In this document: positions 12,410-24,000 of the stretch, piece by piece
Numbering within the stretch: the stretch's first letter is position 1
Layout: each line of letters opens with the position of its first letter
From: Pezicula radicicola
Taxonomy: Eukaryota; Ascomycota; Leotiomycetes; Helotiales; Dermateaceae
DNA: 64,000 nt
Direction: 5' to 3'
Assembly: GCA_003008705.1 (NCBI GenBank)
Contig: PDUO01000003.1
Span: forward strand, 1,744,793-1,808,792
Translations under genes and position numbers: made by a program
The notes under the pieces: generated by a model
What the model saw: the letters and a program-made list of their open reading frames with translations, nothing else
What the model was told of the DNA's origin: nothing
The model's database searches: none

Positions 12410-14577
12410 ATGCAAATAGGTACAGCTTTATTGGTGACTACTGCTGGTTTGGCCTTGGCACAGTTCCCTCCAACCCCTTCAGAAGTCACAATTCTCAAGT
12501 CGAAGTTTCATGAAAATGTCACAATTTCCTACAAAGAGGTAAGTACAGCAAGATTCTTGGTTCTCTCTATACTCATGATAACTCTAGCCTGGTATCTGTG
12601 AAACCACACCAGGAGTTAAGAGTTATAGCGGTTACGTCCACCTCCCTCCCGGTCTACTCAGCGATATAGCTGGGGAAGATCAGTTTTATCCCATCAACAC
12701 CTTCTTTTGGTTCTTCGAGAGTCGGAAGGATCCTGCAAATGCACCACTTTCAATATGGTTGAACGGTGGACCTGGAGGATCTTCAGCAATGGGACTGCTT
12801 CAGGAGAATGGTCCTTGTTTTGTTGGAAATGACTCAAATTCCACGTACTTGAATCCTTGGTCTTGGAACAATGAAGTGAACCTGCTTTTTCTTGATCAGC
12901 CAACACATGTCGGTTTCTCGTACGATATTCCGACAAACGGTACCTTCGACGCCTGGAATAGAACCGTCACGCCAAAGGACTTTGATTGTGAGGACATTCC
13001 CGAACAGAACTTCACCACAATGCCAGGGACATTCAGTAGCCAAGATATAAGCTCTACATCAAATTCTACTGAGCACGCTGCGCATGCCATTTGGCACTTT
13101 GCGCAGACATGGTTCGAAGAGTTTCCTTTCTACAAGCCTGTAGATGAGAAGATAAATCTATGGACCGAAAGTTATGGCGGAAGATATGGTCCTGCCTTCT
13201 TCAGATTCTTTCAGGAGCAGAACGAGAAGATTTCGAACGGGACGATTCAGGGACCCGGTACCCATTTCATGCACCTAGACACGTTGGGCATCGTCAACGG
13301 GTGTATCGAATGTGCATTTCAATACCTGTCTTACGCCGACATGGCATACAACAATGTATGTTCACAAATCCCATGGATTAAGTAGCTAGCTAATAAGAAG
13401 TCAGACGTACGGTATCCAAGCGATCAATGAATCCCAGTATAATAGTGCAATTGATGCGTACTGGTCTGAAGGTGGGTGTAGAGATGCTGTCCTAAAATGT
13501 AAGCTAATTTCGGCCGAACTGGATCCCGAGGATCGAGGGAATGTCGAAGAGGTCATTACGGTGTGCAGAGAAGCTATAGAGAACTGCGCGGGAACGAGGG
13601 ATCCTTTCGAGAAGTATCCTGATGTAAGGTCTACAGTCCACCTCGTAAATTTGTACTAACGATCAGAAATTAGACCCCAAGAGCAAGATACGATGTCGCT
13701 CATCCAAGAGCTGATCCATTCCCAGAACCTTGTAAGTCATTTTTGATGTGGACTATCGCATGGCTCCGTCTTACTTATGAAAATTAGATCTCTATGGCTA
13801 CCTCAACCAACACTGGGTACAAGCAGCCCTAGGCGTCCCTGTAAACCATACAGCTTCTTCCCGAACCGTCTCGGAAGCGTTCACCAGAACAGCGGATTTC
13901 GTCCGGGGCGACTTCGTCGATGCTATAGGCTACCTACTTGATAGTGGCGTCAAAGTAGCAACCATGTACGGCGACCGTGATTTCGCATGCAACTGGATTG
14001 GTGGTGAACGAGCCCTTCTATCTGTCGAGTACAGTGGCTCGGAAGGGTTCGGAAAAGCTGGGTACACTCCTATCTGGGCTGATGGTATTGGTGGGATGGT
14101 AAAGCAGTATGGCAATTTCTCATTCTCGAGGGTCTTTCAGGCTGGTCATGAAGGTGCGCCCTGACTTCTTTCTTCGAACGAACAAACTGCTTATGAGTGA
14201 ATCTCGTAGTTCCGTCTTATCAACCCCAAGTTGCATACGAGATCTTCATGCGAGCAACCTTCAACCTCGATATCGGCACTGGTATAATTCCGGTATTCGA
14301 TGATTTCAGTTCGGTTGGACCACAATCATCGTTCCATATCAAAAACGAGGTGCCTGAGTGGCCTGAAAGTGTATGTTATGTACTCAGCCCTGGGGGAACT
14401 TGTACGGAAGAGCAGTGGGGACAAGTCCTCGACGGCACTGTGAAGGTGAAAGACTGGGTGGTGGTTGAGTATGATGTGGAGGAAAGCTCAGGACTTGTGG
14501 CCGAGGATGTTCAAGAGCAGCGAGTCATGGTGGCACATGAAATTCAGACAAATGATATTTCGACGGGACGGAGGTGA
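12410..14577 (+). CDS. Secreted serine carboxypeptidase (peptidase family S10)
   Basis: Six exons (12410-12538, 12588-13355, 13405-13623, 13674-13731, 13788-14153, 14210-14577) give about 635 residues in consistent phase. A signal peptide ([17 protein letters not shown]) is present. S10 landmarks are [10 protein letters not shown], the nucleophile in [10 protein letters not shown], the catalytic Asp in [11 protein letters not shown] and the catalytic His in QAGHEVPSYQP, the last split by intron 5. Several NxS/T sites suggest N-glycosylation. Such enzymes remove C-terminal residues from proteins in the vacuole or outside the cell; the signal peptide and the lack of an obvious long propeptide favour secretion. 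A GTGAGT overlaps the stop codon, so a further small 3' exon cannot be excluded. Confidence 0.88.
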
Positions 14578-14889
14578 GTAATATCTCAAAAGTCTTTTTT
14601 CTCGGTGGTACTTCTAAGAGAATTTATAAAACCGACCACTTTCTTATACATTTAGTAATAGCTAGAAAGTTGGTAGCTTACGCACTCTTCTCCTTCCTCA
14701 AATAAAAACCTGTTATATCCCATCTATTTTAACTATAGGATCTAGTATATTAGGAAGACCTCGCCGGTCTTCACGCAAATCCCCCGCCATATTTCCAATT
14801 TCTAATCAATGATCTAGCAGGGAGACTATATGAAACCAGCATTTTTTTGCTCCATAAGTCTGCTTTTTCGATAGGCCACGAACATATTT
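14578..14889. other. Intergenic, 3' flank of the carboxypeptidase
   Basis: AT-rich 3' flank up to the start of the decayed duplicate described next. No feature recognised. Confidence 0.4.
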
Positions 14890-15327
14890 ATCCCCAAATC
14901 CTTCATAACTAGTACACGGTGTAAATTGTCCATCACCACCAGATCCAAATCCATATTTCACAACCAAAAACCTCCATGCAAGAGTCGTCCTCTATAGATC
15001 CATACATCAATCGTCGACCATCAGGCCGAACGCAAATTCCCTAGATTGGAGTTTTACTTCAATATTCCGGATTCGTACTTCAATATCCCTTATTTTATCC
15101 TCTATCGCTTCTATGGACTTACTGATCTTACTAGATATATCTTGAATCTTATCAGTTTGCGGTTAGAGATCAGATGTAGAAGATTCAATGTTAGGAACCT
15201 CTGGGCAAGTGTTTTCTGAAGATTCAGCTGTTAATTCTTGACTGCGCCGCCATTCAGCGTCTTTGATCTCGCTATTCTGGCGTGCTTCGTTTTCCTTAGA
15301 AAGTTGGGATTGAGAATTTTGTGCCAT
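14890..15327 (-). pseudogene. Decayed, internally deleted copy of the neighbouring coiled-coil gene
   Basis: Read on the reverse strand from an ATG at 15327, this begins MAQNSQSQLSKENEARQ, matching MSQNSRFQISEEKEVW of the intact gene at 15897-17537. It ends with GSGGDGQFTPCTS against SGSDGGQFTPCTSSS in that gene. In-frame stops interrupt it (one after ESSTSDL), and the large middle section with the membrane helices is missing. Non-coding flanks are duplicated too. It is therefore a tandem segmental duplicate that has decayed. Confidence 0.8.
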
Positions 15328-15504
15328 GTTGCGAGTGGACTGGTTTCGGTTTATGGGTTGGAATATTGCGTATTCGCATTGATAGCTCTTTTGTTATTCT
15401 TAGTTGGGTTCTTGTGGTTGTGGATTTGAATGTGCTGTACTGAGTTTTGATTATTGGGATGGGAGGTGATGAGTAGGAAGATTAGGAACTAAAATCAAAG
15501 AAGA

Positions 15505-15645
15505 AATTATAAAAAGCGGACTTCCTTAGGTTTATTTAGGATAAGACTAACAGAAGTGCATGACGCTGCTATAGAGTCTAGTAGAGAACCTATCTACTTA
15601 GGCAAATGCAAGTTAAGGCCGGCGCCTGTACTAAATAACCTCATG
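15505..15645. repeat. Duplicated upstream flank, copy 1 (partner about 17620-17770)
   Basis: Both segments lie just upstream of the ATG of the decayed or intact coiled-coil gene. They share strings such as taaggccggcgcctgtactaaataacct here versus taggccggctcttgcactaagtagcct at about 17737-17764, with preceding similarity around acttcct/acttggg and gctattactgagtct. They mark the duplicated unit as reaching beyond the coding region. Confidence 0.65.
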
Positions 15646-15896
15646 CATCTCCCCCCAAGTTCTTTTAAGTTTTCTTATATGAATCGACATGTTCCGTTAA
15701 ATGTAGCCCCTGCTACGTGATTACAGCATCTAAGATAATAGTTACATAGGAGAATAAGGTCCTCTACTTAACTTTCTTGATCTAAATAATTCACTTGCTT
15801 TAAATAACTCAATTGAGTCAAGTATTTATTTTAAAGCTTTTATAAAACCAGTTTCTTTACTCTACAAATCTACCCTATCTTTAGGCCATAAGCCAT

Positions 15897-17537
15897 CTAA
15901 GTTTGATCACCAGCATCTTCGTCACTGGAACTTGTACATGGCGTAAACTGCCCACCATCAGATCCAGATTCAGATTCAAAACCCCAAGCCTCCCCACAAG
16001 AATCATCCACAGACGCAGCCGTAGATTGTTGACTGCGTATCAATTCCACATCTTGGTTCTCCTGATCTAGTTTTTGAAATTTCAGTCCAAGATCCCTGAC
16101 GTTGTTATCTAAATCCTCTATAACAGATATGAAGTCCTCTCGGAGATTCTTGAGTTTATCCTCCATCATCCCCTTGAAATTGTCTTCAAGCTTCTTCATT
16201 TGTCGTTTGAGTTCAGATCTGGAAGTAGGTTCAATATAAAAAGCCTCCGCTGAAGATTCACGCGTAGATTCACGTGTTGGTTGTTCGTTGCGCATCTGTT
16301 CGGCTTCTTGCATTACCATATCCTGTCTCAGAATCTTCAGTCGATTCTCAATGGTCTGAAAATGCTCAATCTCCTCATCCTTCACTTCCAACTTCTCATT
16401 AAGCCGCCCAATTTCCTGCCGGGCCTCCTTCAACCTTTCGATATCTCTATCATGTTCCTCAATTTTATTGTGAAGATGGCCAATGTACTGGCCTTGTATT
16501 TGCATACTATTATCAGTAGCTTCCAGGTCTGCAACTGCATAATAATGTTTTCGTTCCAATTCATTGAATCTTGCTTGTTGTTCTACAAATAATTTTTGGT
16601 AAGAAAATTCTTGTGGACTTAAGCAAGAGGGTGTTTCTTCGGGAGTTGTTTGTGTATGTGGTTGGTGGATGACTTTTGTTGAGATTCTGTCTTTTTCTTG
16701 TTGAGATAGTGAGTTTGAGGATGCCTGTGAGTGATTTTCTAAGTCAGTTTGCCATTGCAGGATGTCGACGTTATCTTCTTTCTTGGGAGTGCCAGCAGGA
16801 AGTTGCTCGCCCTTTCTCTCGGTGGTCTCTTTGGTAGTAGCTCCTTGCTTCTCAGCTTCCATTCCAACTCCAGGACTCAATTTTCCCTTTGAATTCGTCT
16901 GTTTCCCCATAGGAAAAACATCACTGTATTTCCAAACCAGCGAAGCATAGCCCATACACAGCATCCCAAAAACAATAATACCCCTTGGAACATAATAAAA
17001 CTTCCTCTCAAAAATCCACAAAAGAATCCCAGCTAATATAACAAATTTACTAAACGTCTCAATAGGTAGGTTTTGTTCAAAATGTCTTTTTAATCGCTCG
17101 TGATCTCTTCCACCTCTTGACTCTCTCATAGTTGCTCTTTCTGCTATTTTTTCCATTTTTGCAAGTGCGTCGAATCCACCACCTATATCGGATAGATTTC
17201 CATTTCCTGTTCCTTCGACTGTAAGATCTATTGCCTTCAATTTATCAGCGACAGGTTTCTGCTGCGAAGTGGACTCTTTTGCTGGAGCTTTATCTTCGTC
17301 TTTATCCTGTGCCTCTTTTTCCTCCATTGAAGGAAGACTATTGATCTTTTTTATCTTCTCTTTTACGTTTTGAATCTGCTCTGGAATTGTGGTGTTTGTA
17401 TTCGTGTTCTCAAATCCTCTTGATTCTCGGCCTTGTTCCTCAACAACATAGGGATGAAGAAGACCTTGCTTTGCCAAGTAGCTTTTCAGCCATACTTCTT
17501 TTTCCTCAGAAATTTGAAATCGGGAATTTTGTGACAT
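15897..17537 (-). CDS. Hypothetical coiled-coil membrane protein
   Basis: Single uninterrupted frame of 546 residues starting MSQNSRFQISEEKEVWLKSY. I do not recognise a family. The first 160 residues are hydrophilic and Lys/Glu-rich. About residues 165-212 hold two adjacent hydrophobic segments (FVILAGILLWIF and GIIVFGMLCMGYASLVW), suggesting a membrane hairpin. About residues 300-500 are rich in heptad-like Leu/Glu/Lys patterns (NELERKHYYAVADLE, IGRLNEKLEVKDEEI), predicting long coiled coils. The tail is acidic and Ser-rich. A scaffold or tether is possible, but that is a guess. A decayed copy lies just downstream at 14890-15327. Confidence 0.7.
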   Translation of the reverse strand: MSQNSRFQISEEKEVWLKSYLAKQGLLHPYVVEEQGRESRGFENTNTNTTIPEQIQNVKEKIKKINSLPSMEEKEAQDKDEDKAPAKESTSQQKPVADKLKAIDLTVEGTGNGNLSDIGGGFDALAKMEKIAERATMRESRGGRDHERLKRHFEQNLPIETFSKFVILAGILLWIFERKFYYVPRGIIVFGMLCMGYASLVWKYSDVFPMGKQTNSKGKLSPGVGMEAEKQGATTKETTERKGEQLPAGTPKKEDNVDILQWQTDLENHSQASSNSLSQQEKDRISTKVIHQPHTQTTPEETPSCLSPQEFSYQKLFVEQQARFNELERKHYYAVADLEATDNSMQIQGQYIGHLHNKIEEHDRDIERLKEARQEIGRLNEKLEVKDEEIEHFQTIENRLKILRQDMVMQEAEQMRNEQPTRESTRESSAEAFYIEPTSRSELKRQMKKLEDNFKGMMEDKLKNLREDFISVIEDLDNNVRDLGLKFQKLDQENQDVELIRSQQSTAASVDDSCGEAWGFESESGSDGGQFTPCTSSSDEDAGDQT

Positions 17538-20427
17538 GTTGTGCTTTTGCGATTTTCCGTTTGTTCTGTGTTTGCAGTTGTTGGTTTGTTTTACTTACAA
17601 GTACTAGATTAAAAATCGAAAAAGGGACTTGGGATTTGTGGAGAAGTTATACTTTATCCCTAGAGTAAGAATTAACTTAAGTATATGATGCTATTACTGA
17701 GTCTCATAGAGAAGTGAACTGCTTAGAGAAACATAATTTAGGCCGGCTCTTGCACTAAGTAGCCTTTGTCTATACCTTACTTAGGGATTAGTAGTACAGA
17801 TAAACAAGAATAAGGCCACGCTACTTGCTTGTCTTTAACTTAGTATAACTGAAGACTAGTTAAACTTAGTAGTACAAATAGTAAATGCGATTACTATTAG
17901 ATCTAGAACTTTCTGTACTATATAACACAATAAAGAAGGCTAGCTTCTCCTATCTATCTCATACAAAGATAGGTATATACTAAGCCTTAAAGTAGAAATA
18001 TATAAGCTATATATAATCATACTGAGGTAGTATCTTCCTTTATAGAACATATACATATAAACAAATACTATAAAAGCATTTATTTAAAAGCCACTATTAA
18101 TATAAATCTCTTACAAAGTTTACCGTACAAATTGCTTTATAAGATATCATTTTGAATCGCTACCTATTAAGATATAAGAGATAGATTTCAGTAACTTGCT
18201 TGACTTGAGTAACTTACTTCATATAGTAACCTATATATCCAAGCAAAAATACAAGCTTAAAATCCCTCTTATATCCTTAAAACCCACAACATCAAACACC
18301 TACCACCCTAAAACATAAACCCCCTCGTCCTTATCTATACATCTATCTCTACACACAACCACATATCTAAAATTTGCGGGGTAACACACCACCCACCTGA
18401 CCAGCCTAGCCCACCACCACCACCAAACCATGCACCCAAAACCAGATTCTAGGTCCCAGAATCCTCGCCTGCACAACATAAAAATTCAAACCAACTAACC
18501 AACGAACCAACCGGAAAAATTCACCCAACCTACCTAGAATATAACACACCCTATATACCTTACTACAACCCTACCCATTCTCACCTTCCTAATTTCATGT
18601 CCACCCACCGGCCTGTTCTACTTAACACCTACTACTTCATCAATTTACCGTATCAAAGCCATACCAAATCCACTCACTTACTCACTCACTCACTCCCTCG
18701 GTTACAATACAAAAATATTATTCAAGTAAATCACCCGATTCACCTACATACCATAGGCACTTCCCCACAGCAAACAATTATTCAAACTACATCACAGTAA
18801 TCTTACAACAAAACACAATACACCACAATACAAATATATACGTAAAAAAAATCCCGAATACAAGAGAAGGGGAGGTCCCTGTCCTGTCCCGTTAGTCAAA
18901 AACAAAATCAGCTGACTAACAACTTACATGCGCACTGCCGAAATCCCCTATCATACTTCGTACAGAAAATCCTCCGACTGGACTAATGAGATTAAAGTAA
19001 AGGCCAGAGAGAGATTAAACTATCTAAACGTATCATTTCCTAGGTTTTAATATTTCGGGTACGATATCATAGGTACTCCGTATAATTGCTAATAGATAAC
19101 GAATATTCAGCTATTCGTTATACTAACCTTTGGATACAGTATTCTACCACACCGTGTAGTAGCAGAATATATATGTATATCTGTACAGACTACCGTATTA
19201 GCCGATAGAATGACAAACGAGGAAATAAGTACAGCAGCAAAAGCCAGCCCGGTAGATATCGGCTAGTTTAGCATACTGTACATGATTCTTCACAACAGTA
19301 CTAACCACAAATATCCCACTACAAACTACAAACTACAAATTTTTAAAAAGGGAAATAAAACATTAAAGGTGAAAACAGAAACAAAAACAGCATCTAGATA
19401 GGTACAGTATATGATAACGAACAGGAGGACTCGGCTCGTTTAACTTAATTAACTTGATTGATTGACTTGATAAACTTGATTGAACTTGATTAAACTGGAT
19501 TTTACTACCTACCCTACCTACCGGCATTCTATCTCCCTGCAACCTGCAGATACATATATTTCAGCCGGGAAATTTCGGCTTGTTTAACTTGATTACTGCA
19601 GATGTTTCCTGCAGGATGGACGAACAGATATTGAGGGGATGCTTTATCAGGATGAGGGGGAAAGACACGGAACAGCCGGGATAGGCGGGTAGGGCACCCG
19701 GGGGTTGCTTGTTTTATCTGTCTGACATGCATAGACAAGTAAAATACGGGTTTTGTGTGAGCGGGGAAGCGGTGCGGTGCGTTTGGAAAAAGGGTGTAGG
19801 AGGGAGGGGGTGCAGGGTGAATGTTTGGTAAGTGTGGCTTGGGACTTAGAGAGGAAGCTGCTAACGATGGCCAAGGATTAAAGTGCCTGTTGGATTACCT
19901 GGGAAGATTTGACTTGCGAAACGTTTGGTTTATTAAAGGTTACGAGTAGCAAAATCCCTCCATGATGCGGCCTGCGAAATAAAACCGAGAGAAGAAAGAT
20001 TATTTATGTACTAAAAGTCCAATCGCTGAACGATCAATGCTATATGCATGCGAGTGATTGAATATCGTTGACGACAGGCACCAAACTGAAAAGTGCCAGA
20101 AGGAAAAGTGTAAGCAACGCAATGAGACAGAAGAAAGACTCTTTTGGGAATGACGTGACGAATCCGATATACCATTCTTCCCCTCAAATCGCCTGTCCAT
20201 CCCAATCCGTCTGAATATCGCCTAGCTGCCAGTCAACCGAAAGCAATCCTGTAATCCATCTGGCCATGTTCGCATGATCATTCCGTCTTGATTGAGAATA
20301 AAAATAAAGTGGGGTTGTGTTGGGGATGCAATTGAAAGTGTGAGGAAGTGTTCTGGGGTATCTTGGGAGAGTGCTTGATCCGCCCGTCCAATATCAATCA
20401 TGATCAATTTGTATCATCCGACACGCC
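17538..20427. other. Long intergenic region, AT-rich, no gene recognised
   Basis: About 2.9 kb. It contains the duplicated upstream flank (17620-17770), an AT-rich section (17780-18280), a pyrimidine/CA-rich stretch on the + strand (18290-18800) and a run of cttgatt-type units (19440-19500). The last 400 bases are the 3' flank of the CAP20 gene. No conserved reading frame or RNA gene is seen. Confidence 0.5.
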
Positions 20428-21041
20428 CTAGTTGCTCAACTTCTCATTCGTAACCTCCTTAGCCTGTTCCTTCTTCTTGCTCAGGAAGGTGCCAATGTAG
20501 CTCAAGGTGTCTGAAGAGACAACCAGAGCGGTGGCAACCAATGCCTTTCCGTATCCGACGGGTCCCTCAGCACCAACATTCTTCACCTCTGAATTGTAGG
20601 TCTTGAAGACGTAGTCCCTGCCCTCAAATGCCTTCTGGAGTGGGAAGAAGACAACGCCCTTTCCTTGCTCGTAGATCTCGCCCGTTGGCTTCTTGACATA
20701 AGGGAACTTGGTATCGATGGTGTTGAGGGTCGAGTCACCGATTGAGTCAGCCTTCTTGACGTATGGGACAACGTATGGAGAGAAGGTGTCATAAGGCTTC
20801 TGGAGGTAGGGAACAAAGGGCTTGCCAGCCTTGTCGTAGACAACATGGGAGAAGTTGATGGATTTCTGGCCAATGGGGTGCGACTGGAAGGTCTTGATGG
20901 AGTCGTTTATGACGGGGTAGGAGATGAGATGCTGTTTGGGGGCCATTGTTAGCGTTGATTGACTCAATTTGGACTGCGGAAGGGGAGGAGGCATACACTG
21001 ATGAAGGCCGAGTTAGCCGTCTCGCCGTTGACTTGAGACAT
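20428..21041 (-). CDS. CAP20: CAP20/perilipin-like lipid-droplet protein
   Basis: Two exons on the reverse strand (21041-20997 and 20931-20428; 65-bp intron with a GTATGC donor and a GCTAAC branch site) give about 182 residues, the usual CAP20 length. The start is MSQVNGETANSAFIS, spliced to HLISYPVINDSIKTFQSHP. Typical CAP20 motifs follow: YLQKPYDTFSPYV, KKADSIGDSTLNTID and FPYVKKPTGEIYEQGKG. The Lys-rich end is KKKEQAKEV. CAP20 of Colletotrichum and the Metarhizium perilipin coat lipid droplets and affect appressorium turgor and virulence; that role here is by homology. Reading straight through the intron would give an alternative start in MPPPLPQ, but the spliced N-terminus matches the family better. 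Confidence 0.9.
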
Positions 21042-24000
21042 TGTGCTGGTATTTGTATTGTTGGTGTTGTTGTTCTGAGCTTCAATGGATTCAGAATGGG
21101 GCATAAAAGGTTCTATAGAATCGGTGGAATCAGCAACACGCCAGTATCTCGGTCGTCGCGCGGCCATGCACAGAGGAAGTTGTCGTGAGGAGACAGCTCG
21201 AATCCAGGTCTATCGGACCACACGTCATGACGGGTGCCTTGCAGTGGAATGTTGCGGCTTTCGGGAAGGGAATGATTATGGTGCTTACTGTTGGATATGA
21301 GGATCTTGTGATGCGTGTAGTGGTTGTTGTGTGTCTTGGATGGCAGAAGACAGTGGTGGTGGTTGTACAGGAAGAGTTGTTTTGAGGGATAGGGAAAAAG
21401 GTGAGGGAAGGAGGTGGTGGGATAGAGTTTATGGGAATGAGTGAGAGAAGCACACACTTGCCAGCGTCAACGCTATTGGACCAGGGTCGGCTTCATGCGC
21501 CACAGCTAGGGAAGGGACTACGGCGCTATAGCTCCCTTAGAGCAACTGCAGACTGCAGTAGACTGTACTAGGGCATTTGCATGTGCTCATGACCCTGCTT
21601 TTAGAAGAAGACCGTTATTTCTTTGTGTTGGATGGACTACATAGCACTACGCCGCCGACTACGTACCAGACCAGCCCGGACTCTGGAGAGATGACGAGAT
21701 GATGAGATGACGAGGCGCATACGGGGCCACCCTATAGGAGAGGAAGAGGGAGCGGGAGAGGGGACACGACATGCAATCGGGTGTCAAATCAGCAGTATCT
21801 CGCCGAGCAGCAACCTGATCCGTGATAACAGAATATTTTTGGGGGGGAGTGTGGGGGAGAGAGGGAGCTTCAATAGCGAATAATTGGGGGGAGAGCAGGA
21901 GTTCCTGGATGCTGGATGGAGCTGTGCGGTGTTGTTGTGCTGGCTGTGGTGGGCTGTCGCGGAAGGCAAAGAGACATTTGGAAGTCCGCGGGACACGGCT
22001 ACGATACGCTCCAGCCACAAATGACAGGGGAAATCAGCAGCAGGCAGGGACAGGGGACTGGAGAGGCGAGAACAGTGGACAGCGCAGTGGATTGATTTTC
22101 ACGGTGATTTTCTGATTTTCTGATTTCCTGACTTTTGGCATGTGAAAGTGGCATTCCGTCATCCTTGAACAAGAACAGCTCATGACACATGGAAATATTT
22201 CAGTAGAAGTCGAGAGCCTCCTAGGTAGGTCTAATATATCTTCAAAAAAATAATAATGACCCAAGCATACGGTACCAAAGGTTCGTACGAATGCAATCTC
22301 AACAATGTACTTTGTTTTGGGTACATTACAGCATGTCTCCTCGTTGTCACATTCCAACGCTCGCGTCTAACACACAGGTCTAGCATTTCAGAGCTTTCCC
22401 GCCCCTGTCGCTCCCCATCTTCCTTACAGGGCGTTATCTTGTCACTTTTACTGCTTATCGCGATCGCTTCCCAGATTCCCAGGATGTTGGCGTGGCTGTT
22501 TCATTAGGCCGCGGAGCGACCTTATGCATCCAAATGCGTTGGAAATCGACGGAGAGACAGCCGTCAATAATTAGAGTGACAGATGTTGCAAGAACTGAGG
22601 GGTTTCCCCGTAAACCAGTCTCCCCATCCAATACACAGCTCGTCGCATATGGACCCTTCATGTACATGTACGTACGATATCATATCGGTATCGGTATCGC
22701 CATACTCTTTTAGCCCGATACAAAGTACGAAAGGGACACAGATCACCGAAAGTTCCAAGCGCTGGAGATCATCACTCAGGAGCCTCTTTAGCGCTTGACC
22801 TCTCACCACCACTCACACCACCACTCACTACCGCTCACTACTCCAGATGCAAAGGTCAACATGATGTTTACCTCATCGTCGCCCATCCCTTCGATGTACT
22901 GTACCGTGAGCTCATCTCCAGAGCTCAGGGACCACCAGGACCTCATATCTCCCATCTGGTACTGTAGTTTACATTTCCCGCATTTCCCCTCACATGCTCA
23001 TGCACACCTCACACCATACGAGCTGCTTGAAGAACCGCCCGGAAAAAGAAATCGTCTCTGCGTCTTTGCATCTGCAACTCCAACTCTGCAACTCTGCAAC
23101 TCTCCCCATCTCTGCCCATGTCGTCTACATCCTGCGACGAACTGCTTCCAGAGGCCAAATCCCGGTGTCCAGCCTACACCAGCCACACCTTACGGGGCAT
23201 GGCATGGTATCACGACAGGGTTAGCGCAGCATGAGGCAAAGGCAATTGACATGTGAAAGTGTCTCAACGCTCTTTAAATATCACAGTAATGAAACCCCAT
23301 AAAAAGCTTTGGGATTCTTGCAAACGTAACAGCCTAACGGCTCAACAAGGAGTCATCATACGAAAAAGGCCCATCCTTTTTTTTTTTCGTACGGCCGGAC
23401 CCGTTGTAACTAGTAAATGGGGACCGAGTCGAGACCTTTTAGTCTACATGGTGGCCAAGACGACTAGAATCAAGAACGGCGCGCGGCATCGGCTTGCGCC
23501 TCCGTGAACAGCAGAGGTACGAAGGTACAGGACATGATGATTGCAAAGCCGTCATCATCCTTATTTCTGCTGTTCTGTGATAATTTCCGCCCATCTCGAT
23601 TTCTGTTGAACTCTCTTTGGTAGCGCCAAACCTTATTCCTCCAGGTCCCAAAGGAAAGGCACATTTGAGCCCGATGATTGGGCCGGAAGGCGGCCTCTAC
23701 TAGTCCCAGGGACAAGTACTGGTACGGGTATCAAGACTATTGCAAGGGTCTGAATCTTATTGTAACCTTTTGGCAATCAATGTTGTGGAATGGGGTAAAG
23801 TAGTGTTTTCTTGTCTACCAGCATCTACCTATTGTTCCAGGTTCCATGGATGATATTGGATGAAAACGAAACAACTACTTTCGTCTTCATGTGAAAGACC
23901 AGGGCGACAGTTCTCCGAACGTGACACCTACCAATCACATCTTTTGTTTATCAAGTTAGTTCCATGACTAAAAGTATTCTTTCTTCCTTTTCGTCTGCAT

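Noticed and set aside
20789..20994. CAP20 start at the Met in MPPPLPQSKL within the intron
   Set aside because: The spliced N-terminus from 21041 matches the CAP20 family in sequence and length; the alternative reads through a clear GTATGC...CAG intron.
21113..23651. Many overlapping frames of 70-150 codons
   Set aside because: Frames occur on both strands over the same low-complexity DNA, without motifs or coherent splicing.
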